Source: Larus michahellis (lineage: Eukaryota > Chordata > Aves > Charadriiformes > Laridae). From it: a DNA stretch of 64,000 nucleotides. The position numbers were made by a program, and so were the translations under genes. Position 1 is the first letter of the stretch; each line of letters starts with the position of its first letter. The notes beneath the pieces are model-generated. The model was not told where the DNA came from. It did not search any database and saw only the letters and a list, made by a program, of their open reading frames with translations. The stretch is from positions 29,863,446-29,927,445 of the forward strand of contig NC_133899.1 in the NCBI RefSeq assembly GCF_964199755.1, given 5' to 3'. This document shows, piece after piece, positions 25,401 through 40,000 of the stretch.

Positions 25401-28400
25401 CTGCCCTTGAGGGCTCTTCACAGCCCGCGCCATCCCATGTCAGGAGCACTGAGCTGGCCGCGTGTCCTGCGCTCCCGGCCCGTGGCTGTTCCTCCTCATT
25501 TATTCCCATTTGCGAGCGGCACAGGCATACTCGGAAGACCTTCCTCCTTGTTTGTTAAAGGAGGTGTTGGGTAGCGTTAATCCTGGCAGCAGCGCTGGTG
25601 AAGCCAGAAAGCACGTCTGGGACAGCGTACTTTGCTGTTTAACAGGAAGGTCACCTCAGTGCCTCAGTGGGCAATTTCCAGCTGACGTAGCTGTGCCAAT
25701 AGGACAAGATACAGATACAGAGATACAGACTCAGGCCCTTTGCTACAATATTTAACCTGCCCTAGACTTTTTACCTTCTCAGCGAGAGCCTATGTTAAAG
25801 TAATATTTATGTTGCGCTGGTCTAATGAGAAAAAAAACCTATGGTCTGTGTAAGCTGGCAATTCCTAAAAATACCTATGACATTTGAGCATCTTTGAAAG
25901 TTAGTGGGCCAGCACAGCACTGGGCTAACGTGGCCAACTTTTTTTCTGACCTGACCACATGAGTCATTTCGGTGCGGGGTTGGTGGTGGGTTTCCGTGAC
26001 CTGCTGTAGAAACGGTTGGACTGTCCCAAATGGTGTCCCGTTTGAGCTCTCAGATTGCTTTTCCATCCTGGGAGACAGAGTCGAGCCTCCCAGAAGGAGT
26101 AACCTGCCTCTTCTCATTTCAGGTGCTCTCATCCTTGTTTTAGCATGTCTGAAAATCAAAATGGAGCAACCAGATTTGGAGAGAAAAACTCAGGTTTGGG
26201 ATCTCTTTAAATATCTATCTCTACCGTTCAGAATCACAGGCTGGCCTTAAAATTGTGCCCTGAATAGGGAGTAAATGAGTGCTCAGCTCTCTGTCTGTCT
26301 TGCTTGGCTGCCATGGGAGCGACAGGCACTGCTGGCCACGGCAGAAGCTCCTCGGAGGTAGCAAAGTCTGTGAGAGATGGGCAGGAACAACTGACTCACA
26401 GGCACGGAGTGAAATGAAGAGTCAAGAGGCAGCAATGGGTGCAGCACCTGGCAGACCTGAGCCAGGGAGCTCATGGAAACAGGAGCCGTCACACAGATTT
26501 GTGCTTTCTTGCTGCTTTAGTTGTTGGGCACTTCCAAGCAGAGACACTTGTCAGCCACAGGGGAAGACCAGCTCACTGGCTTTCCTCTGCAGAGGTAAGT
26601 GTTTATAAAAAGCCTGGGCAGAAGCTCACCTTTCTTCACAGTGTAGCTCTGTTTGTAGCTTCCTTTTCGGCAATAAAAAAATCCATACGTCTTTTCTTGA
26701 CAGATCCTTCCTTCACTTATCCTGAACCACATGTTCTCCACGTGCAGGAGAATAATAGATACTGCCAGTGAAGTAAGCTTTTCCCTTCATCATCTTCACT
26801 ATAGCAATCATTTAGCCTGCCCCTCATAACATGTTCACAGAAAGCTTTTGGCAGCTCCTCTAAAAACAAATTTCTTCAAGCCTTTTGCAAATGGGGTCTC
26901 CAGCAAGAATGGTCTTGATATACTGTATGTCTTGAAGACGTTGTGTGATGACTCTAAATTCTGCATTTCACCTGCAGGATACGTATTTGCAAAGACACAG
27001 GAGTCCATGTTTCCATGCCTATGTTTGTACAGCACAATGACAATTTGGAACTAGCAGCCCAGGACACTAATTACATGAATCTTGCCACCTTAGCCCCCAT
27101 CTGGATAATGGGGACAGATAAACTAATCCAAAGGGTTTCAGTGAGCTGGAAGTGCCCTGCGTCTTGCCCGTCATGAGGGATCACTGTCAGGATCAGGTAC
27201 CAGCTTGGCAACCTAAATTAGTTGCCTAAATTTTACATGAGATGACCACATAGAGGAGTAGAATAGGGAAGCAATTGTTCAGATAGTGTCTTTCTCTTGG
27301 CTTGAGGCCAGGCTTGAGGCTTTGCATGTCCATTTTTGATGGCAGAGAAATTAAGGTGGGTGCTTTGCTAGTGTCTCCATTTAACACTTCTTTATACGGT
27401 ACAATGTATTTATATAAATACACCATATATTTGCATTTATTTATTTGGCAGCCTTTGGAAAAAAGTGGTTATGAAAGGGAGAAGCCATTGACAAATGGCT
27501 TGCAAGGCAAACCTCTACATCCCACACCCGAGTTAAGCAACCAGGTTGTGTTTTCTCTGTCTTTCTATCTGATCACAAGCATTGCTGCCTGTGAGCTCAG
27601 TGTAGCTTTTCAAATATCTGCCCCATGCTGCCCAAATACTTCACACACTCCACCTTCAGGCTTGCAGGACCAGCCTGCTCATGCCCAAAGGTAACAACTC
27701 ATGAACTTTCTTAGTATTCCCTCTTCACTGTGATTTGCTTGGGAGAGGCAAGTAGATGCTACAGAAGTTTTATGGATGAGATACCTGTGCCCAGCTCAGC
27801 TTGATTTATTTCCAATTGTCTTCAGGCTAGTGAGGAGGAAGGCCAAGCATTGTTCCTATTGTTCTGCATACAAATTCTATTCTAACAATAGATATATGTG
27901 TCTCCCTCATCCCCAAGCCTCCTAAAAATAAGATTATGTTTTGCGCATTAATCTCAACAAATTGTGTTCTGCTTTGGCCAGGAAAACAAGAGCTATCGCT
28001 TTTATGGTGCCAGAGCTCAAGAGAAGTAACAACACAAACATGCAAGGTCAATAAAATGCACTTTTTATTCTGTATCAATGAAAATATAGCCACATGTAAG
28101 TAAAGACGTGTGGAAAAAAAAAAATCAACATTGATCCTCCCTGAAGAAGTACAGTTCATTGTGCTAAAACCCATAATCCTTTGGGTTAGAAACAGTTGTC
28201 TGCCAATGCTTTAAAGTGACCCACATTTTCCTTGTTGAATTTTAGCAAACAGAAAAGTGCAACAAGAAACTTGCTACAGATTAACCGATTTCAATCGACC
28301 ACACCTGGCAATGTCCAAAAGTGACAGCATAGTCACGTTTAACCAACGTGTTCCCACGCGTTCCTCTTCGGCAGTCTCGCGAGTGGTCAAGGGAGCATCC

Positions 28401-31400
28401 ACTCTGTATGAACTGAGGTGTGATTTTCAGTAGAAAGATGGTCCTTCCTTGATGTAATTCATGATCGCTTTGCAGATTTCAGATACGGTAGCAGAGGTGC
28501 ATTCCTTTTATAGCTGTTCAGTTGCAAACGCTTTATTTATTTTTTTTTCTCTAGGTTTTCATAAGCTTCCTGCTGTCAAAATACAGTTATCAATTGCTTT
28601 TGTAGAAATAATCCTGAAAGGCAGAGGCATTTAAAATCCCCCCCAAATCCTCAGTATATTAACAATAGCAAAAAAGATAGCTGGGCTGTTCAAAAATATC
28701 ATCAGTAACATGAATGCCATTTGCATTGGCTAGTGTACAAAGAGCAGCAAGTAGTAACAAAAGAAGCATTATCCGAGCAATAACCCTTCCCCCCAATTTC
28801 TCCCTTGCAAAAAAAGAGTTTTCCCAAAATATTTTTCCTCCCCACAGTCCAGTGTCTGTGAATCACATACATTCAAAAGCCGCAGTTACTCTGAAATCAG
28901 TTTTTCCAATATGAGGTTTTAAAACCAGTTGTTTTGCCCACTTTCTGCATGAGGGTCGCACAAATGTGATTATACCAGCTGGTGCTTTTTCAGCTAATGG
29001 GACACCTTGAAATTTGAAATCAAAACTAAGGACCTCCAGGTAAAAAGGAGGCTTTAAAGCCTGTTACACTTTGCTTGGGAAGAAATTCTTGCTAATGTTA
29101 GCGGAACAATTCGCAGAAACCAGTTATTAGCGTTGCAGGATCATCCCTGTCAGGTGCTCAGGGGTACAGAGCGAGATGTCGCAGCACGAGCGGGTCAGCG
29201 AGCCCTGGGCTGGTGAGACAAGGCTGCCTGCTCCCAGGGAAAGGAAAAAAAAAAAATGCATATTGGCCACGTAGCTGCATTTCAGCAGAGAAAAAGAGAA
29301 GGCAGGTTATGCCTCGGTTGGGCGCTCGACACAGACCGTGTGGGTACCTTGCAGGGCAGGCTGGGGTGGTTTTTTAGGTTCAGCCTCTCTCTGTGCAGGC
29401 TTGTATAGCAGCTCCTGGCTCAGTTTAGTTTTCAATTGTGATTTGGGGTGAGGGGGGGAAAGCCTGGGAAAAAAGCTAGAAAAATAGTACAGCGTTTTGA
29501 CTGTAATGAGGTCCTCTGTGAGGACGATGTGTTCAGAAAAATCTCCACCTGCCACTAATTGTGAATACTGGAGCATGCTGTTACAAGATTACTTCATCAG
29601 ACCCCGCTGGGGAGCTGGGAGTGCACAGAGACTACGCAAGACCATGCCCACCCCTCAAGCCCTTTTCCTCCTATATTCCCCAGATTTTTCTTCCTTTAAG
29701 AGCCTAGGATGACTAGTTGCCTTAAGGTGAGTGGGAACTCATAAGCATTTCAAAGGGATGGGGGAGGCAGGGGAGGAATCCTAAAACCCATGCCGAAACT
29801 CCTGTGGCCATCACGGAGCCAGGACTTCCCCCTTCAAAGCCTGGTCTGGTGTGCGGGCTCCACTTCATGAAGTCCTGCGCAAGCTGCTCCTTCCCTGCAT
29901 GATGCTCTGCTCCACTGCAGGTGTGAACAGACATGAGGAAACACAGGACTCAAAAGTTGAGCACGTCAGCCCATGTCTGAATCACTAATGCTTGGATACA
30001 GGCATGGCAGGGAAGGATCCAGAGTCTCACAGTACCTGGTGCAAAACCTCCAGCCTTTGTCATCATCTCTCTCTGTGGTACCAATAACTTTATTTTTACC
30101 TGTGCTTCTCCCCAGAGAGTGTTTGCACAGCTTACGTACGTACCTGGCTTGTACCAGGATATTCTAGACAGTCATTAATTTTGAGCAGTTACTTTGGGTG
30201 GAAATTACTGACAGTTCAGACACTGAGAATAAGTAATTTGGATTCAAATATGTATTAATTAAAAAGTGCCCTTTCCCTGATCTGTTCAGCTGATTCTTAT
30301 GGCAATTTACCTTGCTGCCCCAACCTTCAAACACAACCTCTATATTTCTGCCTGCATTTGGCATGCAGAGTTTTGTAGGGCATGAAATCTTGGACCCATT
30401 TGCATTGGACAATGGCCTGAAATTAAAATTCTGGTACCCTCAGCTCTCAGTTTTGAGAAGGCTCAGCCCACGCTGGAACTCACTCTCCTGGTCCTTATGC
30501 GAGAACTGGGTTAGAGTATAGAAACTAATGGAAAGATTGCCACTGACCTTAATAAGAACATTTACACAGAATGCTTGAGGTCTGAAAACATTTACCTTCA
30601 AAACGGAGAACACAATTTAGATCTGCTGAGACGCTTTACTGAACCACTTGGTCACTGGCTGGTATTTAAGCAGGACATGAACAAATCAGACCTAACTACA
30701 ATGCCTATTAGCATATTATTTCTTCTGAACACAAATAGCAAAACAGATCATTATCTCATTAAATCTGCTGATGCAACATTACTTAATCAATCATCCCATT
30801 TCGACAAGTTGCTAGCCTAATAATCTAGGCAGGAAAAAAAGAAGTCAAGGAAGGGAAGGAAGCAAAAGTGAAAGAGAAAAAGGAAGAAAGAAAAGAAAGA
30901 AAAAGAAAAGGAAGGAAGGAAGGAAGGAAGGAAGGAAGGAAGGAAGGAAGGAAGGGAGGGATAAGCAAGGAGGGAAAACACTGCTTTTCATTGTGGAAAA
31001 TATTCTGCTTCTTATTACGCAGCTTTCAAAACACGCAGAAATTAACAGAAGATACGCAGCTACATCTGCATGTAAAAGCCCCAGCCAGGTGCTATATGCA
31101 TAACAACAGTAAATAAGTATGCAAAGTTTATGAAGCATATCATGTCCTAACTCATGTGACAACGGTTTGCAGTACTAATGGGATTTTGTTACATAAACTG
31201 TGCTCGTAAGGCCTTGGAGCTTTAGACAGTTAGCAAGTGTATTTTTACTACTGGGATGTTTTCCTTAATATGAATAATGAATCATTGTCGCCACTGCATG
31301 CCCGCAAGCTTCAGGTGAGGGCTCCCACATCCCTTACAGGGCCACAGCTTTTTTAAAGAGCAATCAGTGACAAGTAAGGAAGGGAACAAACCAGTCCTAC

Positions 31401-33924
31401 GAGAAATACTGCAGTATCAGCTCTAGGAGCATCTTTGACTCACTGTGAAGCTACTGGCGGGGGAAATACATTGAGGATAGTTGTGAAATTTTTCCATGCT
31501 AGTAAAATAGTGCTAACTGTTGCCTTTGGGGAAGCATGTTTTGCATGCAAGTTTGCTGGGAAAGGTGATGAGCCAGTTCTGCACTCCACAGACACAAGCC
31601 TTATTTTTCCCTTGTCTGAATACAGGCTTTTACTGGGACAGTTGAAAGGTACATTTACAGAGTTGCTTTGCACTTTAACACTAACGAGCTTTTTCGCTGG
31701 TATCAATAAATTCACCCGCTTGCATGTTTAGCATTCCTTTGGCATGCATTGCCAGATAAATCCTTTATTGTCTTTCTGGTAGCTTGCCCGATTCCCAGAA
31801 GGCAGATTTTTAAAACCCAAATCCTGCCTTATTGCTAGCTACTGCCTCTCCCACTCGATAAATTGAATTTACCACTTGACAGTATTATGCAGTTGGTGGC
31901 ACTCAGCCCTTCCTTTAAGTCAAGAAAGGGAATCTACAGAGCACAAATGGGCAGTAGGAAGAGTTGGGAGGTGCCATTGCATCCTTGCATCCACGGTCCT
32001 TTCCTAAGCGCCACACTGTGGGAGAATCCTGAAGAACAAAAACCCTTCTGTTATTGATTTCAGGAGAAGGACGTTCACACTGATGTACCGATGACCCCAA
32101 AGCGATGAGCTCTGAACACACAGTGAGTGCAATGGGGATTGTTAGTATTCAAAAGCTACATTTAAGCTACTAGTTTAGGTGACATTTCAGCTCTGTAGTT
32201 TTTAAGTACCACCTGACTTTGCTTGTTTGCAATGCCAGGACTCCTAATTATACCTAAAAAAAAAAAATAAAAAGGAATCTGTTGCCAAACAGCATTTGAT
32301 GATACAAGTGAAGAAAGCAGTAATTAATCCTGCAGGGACAACAGAGGACTAATTAGAAGCAGAGCACAAATTTTGTTTTGCTTTAGGAAAAAAAACAACT
32401 TCTTCCATGAGAGCTTGGGCAAGACACTCAATTTACAAACCGAACTGTGACCTCCAACTACTGGTCCTGGCAGCAGCCCTGAATGCAACTGGATTCCCAT
32501 CCGATCAGCCAGAAAGCGCAGTGTATCACACCACTCCTCACCTGCTTTCAATGCGCTATACACCTCCTCTCCTGCCCCACCAGCAGGAGGAGGTAGACAC
32601 CAGCACAGAAGGGTTTTTTTTTCTAGGACAACAAAGTGGTGACAGAGAAAAGAGGTGCAACAACTCAGGAAATTCTTCTGAAACCAAGCCCAGGGTAGGA
32701 AAGCACCTGCATGTCCTGGCATGCCACACACGGAAATGCTGAGCAGAGCCCTAGGGTCTGTTCAAGGAAATGAAGAGGACTTCTACTAGCACAACATGGC
32801 ATCAAAGTGCCACCGGTGGTGAAGTTCACCTAAGGTGTAACTGGAGGAGGAAACCAGAGGATATGGTCAAACATGGCTGGACAGAGGGTGATGCTGGTGT
32901 CTCACTTGAGTTCCCCTTCTCAAACTGGCTCATTAAAAAACGTAAACTCTCCAATCCCTGCTATTCTATGGAACACTCTATCGTTCAAGATTTTCCAAGG
33001 ATCCATAAATAAAATAAAAATTAAGGTTTGTTTAATAAAATAATGCACTGAGATAGCATAAGCTTTGGCCTCTTATTCCTGATTTAGTTGGAGACTTGCT
33101 GCTAAGCCACAGATTGGAAAGGATTTTTTAAGTAACCCCGTGAAGGATATGGAGGAGGTTATGGGGTTTGGAAAAATAGCTTTTCAGTTAAACCTAATGG
33201 GGCCAGGTGTAAACCTTGCAATGTGCCTAGAAAAACAGGGAATAAGACTGGGAATGGGGCTGGGGCAGCCTCTAGGGATGTACACGGGCCCCATGGACGT
33301 ACCCAGACCCTTTGGACAAGTCCAGGCCATTTCAGCAATGGCGTCCACACACTGACAGTGAGAGGTGCAGGGTGAATCCAAAGGGGTGATAATCACCTCC
33401 AGATCCAGCCACTAATGAGAAACCCACTTGCCGCTGCCCTTCACGTGTTTTCTATAGCCTTGGATGTGCATGTCTGCCAGTGCAACATTGAACACCAGCT
33501 CAAATGCTATTGATTTTTTGACGGCGTTTTCAGACACCGTACTCACCTTTCACTGGCCTGGGGAAGGGGCTGGAAGAAGGAGTGGGTGTTGCTGATGCAT
33601 CTGTATTAGCCCACTGCTTCCAGAAACTACATGGTCACCGAGACTTTTCTCTCAGTGTTTGGCATCAAGTGTGGATGTTAGCTGAAGCCCAGTGAAGGGC
33701 TCGATTTATTTATTTGCTGTAGTTTCAGAATACGCCAAATTTCTCTGCTGTCTGCTTGATGAATATCAGCTCTTAAGAAATATTTGTTATCTTGAAAACT
33801 GGCACCACGCTCCTCAGTACGGTATTTAAATCGAAACCCAGAAAATAATGGAACATAACTAAGAACTTCAAATTTTACCTCCTCTCTGTTTGGGCTATTA
33901 AAATCTACAGAATCACCAAAAGAT
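25401..33924. other. Gene-free interval
   Basis: No credible gene was found. All long frames (up to 135 codons at 32324-32731, minus strand) overlap others and show no family motif. The main structure is the GGAA array at 30.9 kb. The stretch 28220-28400 carries several CpGs (CCACGCGTTC, TCTCGCGAGTGG with a palindromic TCTCGCGA-type core) in otherwise AT-rich DNA. Confidence 0.5.
30845..30960 (+). repeat. (GGAA)n microsatellite with impure purine flank
   Basis: A clean GGAA array of about eleven units spans roughly 30909-30953. It is preceded by about 60 bases of A/G-only sequence with AAAGAAA and AAGGAAGAAAG units and ends in GGGAGGG. GGAA arrays can bind ETS-family factors. Serine/phenylalanine- and lysine/glycine-rich frames through it are artefacts. 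Confidence 0.92.
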
Positions 33925-34003
33925 AAAACAACATAGCTCGGAAGGGACCTTTCGAAATCTTTTTGGTCTAACCCCCTTGCTCAAAGCAGGGCCAACTTCA
34001 AAT
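33925..34003 (-). mobile_element. CR1 LINE 3'-end fragment (antisense)
   Basis: The plus strand reads ACATAGCTCGGAAGGGACCT, then GGTCTAACCCCCTTGCTCAA and AGCAGGGCCAACTTCAA. These are the antisense CR1 blocks in the normal order. It is a short, 5'-truncated copy. Confidence 0.7.
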
Positions 34004-37000
34004 ATAGGGTCCATACACTGTGATGCTACACAGTTTGGATATTATATGCCCCCTTCTGACAGGTCTTTGGCAAGCTGTAAGAGTTTTGGCTCTCTTGAAG
34101 TCAACATTTTCTCCTAAGGGCATCTATATTTGAGTATCCTCTAATGGCCCTTCCCTGTCCCACAGTTGTCACTCCAGAAAGGGCTGCCAGCCTCATCCTT
34201 AAATGCCACCTGAAGGAAAGAGGAGCCTGCCAACTTCCAAATAAATAAATTATGAAGACACAAACAGCCACTACGCACAGAGTAGTAAGTATGGACTTCA
34301 GTGGAATATTGTCACCATTTTTGGACACCATTCTTTATACCCTTTCTTTGCCCTCTCCTCCCACTGCACACCACAGAGCCAGAGCTCTGCTTGGTGTGGG
34401 CAATCGCCTGACCATCGGTCACTCTCCATCTACCTTGGAAGCTCTTCACTACTATTTTTCCCTTTGTTGGACACTTTCAAGCCTCGGCCTCTTTCCACCG
34501 CATGACACAGCTCCGCAATAAGACTCCTGACATTCTCAATATCCCAGAGCAGCTAAAGATCCCGCACAGGTGGAAGTCCTTCACTGTCCAAAAAGCGACC
34601 GGTGATTTCCCCAGTGCCTTGGCGTTGTGCATCATGATGAAGAACATCTCAACTGCTAAAACTCCCTGGACTATCCTGCTATGGCGTTGGGGTAAAAAAG
34701 TTAAAAACCTGATCACCGCAGGCCAAGAGCTGAGCATCTGAGTGTCTTTATGGAGCTCTCATTAGCAGTTTAGGATCTGAAGACTTTGTTTCTGGCTGCA
34801 TGCCGAGACGTTTCAATGTTCCCTGTACTGTTAGTCACCTGTATGAAAGTGCTTCTGTGCTGCAAAGATGGTAAGTGGTCCCTTTTACACAAACGAGATC
34901 AGGCTGGGAGCTTGAGTTATGGGTTGGATTCACTTCATTTACCCTCTAGCAGTCTACAAATCAAGTGTCTAATCTAAAGTCGTTACTCTACAGTAAATGA
35001 TGAGAGACTGGCACCTCCAGAGCACAATTTATCCCACCTGCCTGAAAGACCTGTCTTAAACAGGCCGGATCTGAGTCCCCATTCCAAATGTGTAGGAATT
35101 TGCAGGCAAGTAGAAACATACTCTGACACTGCTCGGTCAGAACTGAGCCTGCTCTGAACCAGCTAACGCACAGTCATGTCACTGGGAGGGGCTGGGGGGG
35201 GGTGGGCTGAGCCCAACCAAATACAAAATCCTTTTAATTAAGGCTAATTGATGTATTCGTGGCAGACAGCCAGATACAGAGTCGGCGCACACCAATAGTC
35301 TCAGACTGTGGGCCAAGCAAGCTTACATCTCCAAGCAGAAAATAATGAAGAAATGCACTTATCTTCTTTATAGACAATGGACAAAAATGTTTGTGAGAAT
35401 ATTGCCCCAGACGCCTGGTTCCCACTGCCTTGCATCAGGAGGCTGATTAACATAACATAATAAATTAATATAACTTTTTTATCGAGGCCTGGTCAAGCCC
35501 TTTTTGAATGCTTCTATAATTTGAGTATTCAAAATCAATATATGCCTTCTTGTCCCACTGTGCAATACAAGGTCAATTTTCTGTGTGACTAAATGCACCC
35601 TCAGTACGGATGATTTTATTTTGTTTCTCGTTTGTTAGGTATCACAAGGCTGATCTTTGCACAATATTCTTTATGACAGTAAGAAAATTTGCTGCTTTTC
35701 TGCCAGGAATAATGTGGACTGCTTGTCTATTTTAGCTTCATGCAGAACTTTGCTTTAAGAATGTATTTGTTTTGAAATACACTATAACATACTAAAAGCA
35801 ACAAAACACATAAAGATCATGTTATCCATTTGTACAAAAAAAAAAAAAAAAGGGAGAAAAATATAAAAACTATTCCCAGATGTGGAAATCTAACTGGATC
35901 AAACTTTTCCTCCCTGTAGGCTCCAAGGGGAAGCACTGCTCTGGTGGCACAGACACAGGTGAAGGGCTGGGGCCATACAGGAAAAACTACAGTGTCAACT
36001 TTTCTGTTTCCTTCCTTAAATTCTCTGAAGGAAATCAGTGCAGATCCAGAAGTGCGAAGAAAAAATGCAAACTACAGCTGTTCAGTGCTCACAGCTCCCA
36101 CTGCAGCTCAGGACGGGAGAGTCAGAGAGCCCAGGCTGCCATGGAGAGATGCCTTTCTCCAAAGGAATCCCGCTCCTCAAACCCTCTCTAACAAGTATGT
36201 TAGCAGCAAGACTATAGAGCAATATAGATCCTTTAGACCTGAAGATACGTGTTAACACGGGAGCTTCTGGTACAAAAAAAGAATGAAAAAAGCCTTTACA
36301 TAAAGCCTATTAAAAAAAACAGTAACAAAACCTGGTAAAACTCTCTTCTGTAGGAAAATGGTATTTGAACGCTGTTTCTAAGAAATGGGCATCACTTTGA
36401 TGCCACCCGACTTAGGAAAAAAATATTTATTTCAACAATCAATCTGTCCAAGTCTGACATCAAAAAAATGTAGGTTTGTGTTTTCTAAATGCTCAAAATC
36501 CAAGTACAAAAGTGTCAATTCACTATAATATATGCCTCTACCTCCTCACTCCCTAATTCCATATTAAACCCTTGACTTTTTATTTTCCCTTCCAGTTCAG
36601 GACATCTTTTTCCCCCAAAAGCCTCCAAGCTATTTCATGAGCACAACATCTGTTTTCTGACCCATGCAAATAATGACGTCTGTAGAACGGTCTCAGTTAC
36701 TTCCAGAGCGACTGCTCACAGCTTCTAAATAGTACAACGTTATTTCTGCAGCTGCCACTTCTCTAAAATTTTCTGGGATCCAAAATACACTTTAAGGTCC
36801 AATATGATCATCAGATTCAACCTTCAGTTCACACCTGTGTAACAGAGTTGCTTTCCATGTGGTGGTAAATGAAGACTGAATTTGAATCTAGCAATGAGCC
36901 CAAACTTCGGTGCCAGCAGCATCGAGTCCCTATAGTTGTGCTACTTCCGCAGAACAGGGAAAAGAAAAATCAGCAAAGCTTAAGTTTGTCACTTCCAGAG

Positions 37001-40000
37001 TCAGCTCTGCTCTAACCCCCGTCCCCTGGCAAAGACAGAAAGATGGAAAAAAGGATTTACAAATACAAATTCAGAAGAACCGAATCTTCACCACAATTGA
37101 TTTTTTTCAGTTATTATCCTGAAGTGCTGTTCTATCTCGTGTATGTAATATTACACAAAAGCTATTAAAAGTACTCTAGTTCATTTGCTTTGGAAAGTGT
37201 TTACTTTTCTGTACACGTTTTATTTCTACTCCAAAAGTCCAGAAAGATAAAATCCACTTGTGTGCAGGTGAAATGCTTTGAACACACAAAGCACAAGGTA
37301 AGTGCTAAGAATGCTGTTACCAGCACATGGCAGGAACACCTGTATGGGGATACAGCTCTTAAAGGAAAGGAAAGCATGCAGCCAAGAGAGCTCCCTCCAC
37401 ACGGCAGGTCGCTACTTGAGCACTGACTTAGGTGGAAGAGACACGTTTGTGTCCTTATTGCACTTATAACTATAGGTGTTTGCTTTCAGTCACGCCTGAA
37501 CTACAAGACTATGACTCGTGCCTCTTTAACAGAAAAGGAATGCCCCGGTCAGCAGCACGCTCGATCGCATCATGCACAACCGCGAGGCGATGGGAAAGCT
37601 GAACCACTGCCCCGGTAACAACTCCATGAAACAACATGTAACGCTCCCATCACAAAATTTTGGAGGCAAAGTACTTCGGAATTGTACAAGCCAAATTTTC
37701 AGAGCGATAGCCACTAGAGTCAATACTGCAAATTGGGCCTCCAACTGCACCCCCAGCACACAGGGCTTGGGATAGCCCGCCTGTAGGCTGCAAGATACCC
37801 ATCACGCTAACTGCCTCGTACAAGGTACAAGCTGGTACCGCTGAACTTGCAATGGACAATATTGGAACATCAGAGTTAAAACAGCACCAGAAGTGGACCC
37901 GGAAACACCATAGTTGGTTCAAGAACTTGGGATTTTACACTACTTATAGCTTTTAGCCACTACACTTTTTAAAACCACTTGAGTTGCATTTGAACTGTAA
38001 TAGACGTTCGGGGCTCAAATAATTTTCAAGGTTAGATTAATCCTGTTACATGTTCTCTCATTGCAAAGTGGCACGAAGTTACACCTGACTTGCAAGATAA
38101 ACCTAAATAGAGATCCCTTTGCATGCCATGCAGTTCTATCTAGAATTAATATCAGTTACAGAGAAAGAAAATAAGTCCTTCACAAAGGCAGAGGAACGCC
38201 ATTAAGGCTAAAGCTTTCTAACAGTCACCCCCATTACCCCGCTAGCTCTTTTGCAGCGTTACGTCGTGGCAGATTCATTCATTCAAGGAATTTTACCAAA
38301 ACCTGGCCCCTGACAGCCTGCATGACTTGGGTATTCACCGCGCAGCTCTTGATGGTTGCTGTGTGTCTGTCCTAACCAGCAATCCAAGTCAGGCAGGAAC
38401 AGACGTATCTTCAAAGCTTGGCACTTAAGTGGTACCCACAAGGTCTGTACATACTCCAGTAGCCTGCAGCAACCCTGTAATTCCCTAATCCCATAGCGCC
38501 CAGATTCCTTCAGAGTCCCAGGGAAGGGTTTAGAGCAGGACCTTGAAGGTCCTGCTGTTTTGCGAGTGCAGTTTGTTCTTGCAGCCCAAAGCATGGTTGC
38601 AGAGTTACAGATTAGCACTTGTGTTCCAACAGCAGCCGCACAATACAGCTGCTGCAAGTTTTGACAGCGGCAATTGCAGCTGCGGAAAACTGTAATGGGC
38701 GGGCAGCCTAACCACCAAACTTTGGGAAGAGTTGTCCCTTTCGGTGACTTTTTATGCTTCCTTTTTCTTTTTTTTTTTTTTTTGTCTATGATTTCCTAAA
38801 GAAAGGAACTGGAGAAGGGGCGGAAACAGGCCAGAAAGAAACAGCAAATGAGAAAGACCATCATCTCCCAAAAAGCCTCCATGAATTGACACAACAGAAG
38901 CAATGGCTTCTTTGGCTTTCTTATGAACTTTTTGGGGTTTATGGGTTTGGATTTCACAGTAGAAGAGATGTTCACCCTAAGAAGCAAGTTCCTAATTGCC
39001 ACTACTGCAAAAACTGTTTTGCAGTATTGGGGTTTTTGTTTGGGGTTTTTGTTTTGTTTTGTTTTGTTTTTTAGCTTTTCAGGAAGTGATTTAGTTTACT
39101 TTAGATTCAAAATGTTAAGTAATGGAACCGGTACTGGTGTCTGGTAAGGATGCCCAGTAATTATAAATATGTCTTTTATTTACCTGATTGATAGTGATGC
39201 TTTGTGGTACGTACGTGTTTTACTCCAGGCACTTTTGAAAACATGGGATCTTGATGCAAGAGGCCATTTAAGTGTGGAGAAGAAATCCTTCTCTGAAGGG
39301 GCCATGGCACTCTGCTGGGCTGGCCTCAAGCTGTACTGGTTAACAGCTCTGAAGCTGCCATGGCCATTTCTGCTGTGCATCACCTGTGTCTGGATTCTCA
39401 ACCAGTGCAAACAGAGAGGCAAAAAACCCCACCACACTCAGATGCTAGACCCAGGCAGAGTCCAAAATCTCATCTCCAAACAGGAGAACAAACAGGATCC
39501 AGTGCAAGAGCCTGCCCTGCTGCAGCCCTGTGAAGCCAGCAGCGCTGCATGGAGGGTGATGCTCCAGCCTAGGCGACAGAGGTGAGGTCTGAGTATGGTT
39601 CAAGACTGGGAGATGCTGATAGGAGACAGCTAAGAGGAAGGTCGGAGCATCCGACACAGACTTAAGGGCCTTAGTACACATGGCTGTGTGGGCACTGCAA
39701 GCCTGCTCTTGAAGCATGCCCCGCCATGCACCAAAACCTTCCACAAGTCCAACGCAAGAGCAGCGGGCAGCGCCCTAGGGAGGACTTCACCTCCCCAACA
39801 CACCCACCACTCTCCCACCCAAACAGTATCATCCAGGTGGCTTAGACTAAGGGGAATTTCATCCTGACTGGTTATTTTCTCTTCTTCTCAGAAGTAGTTG
39901 CAGACTGATAAATGTCCTCAGAAAAGAGAGTAGAGGGGGATTTAACTACAGCCTTTTAACTTCAGGCTTTCAAACCTCCTCACATGGCTCCCACGTAGCT

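Noticed and set aside
25151..25558. 135-codon plus-strand frame
   Set aside because: It overlaps a probable ancient CR1/L3 fragment and has no homologue I recognise.
32324..32731. 135-codon minus-strand frame
   Set aside because: A 111-codon frame lies opposite it and it has a biased, low-information composition. No motif.
39169..39585. 138-codon plus-strand frame with a hydrophobic segment
   Set aside because: One hydrophobic stretch (LPWPFLLCITCVWIL) is not enough. No homologue is recognised and the opposite strand is open too.
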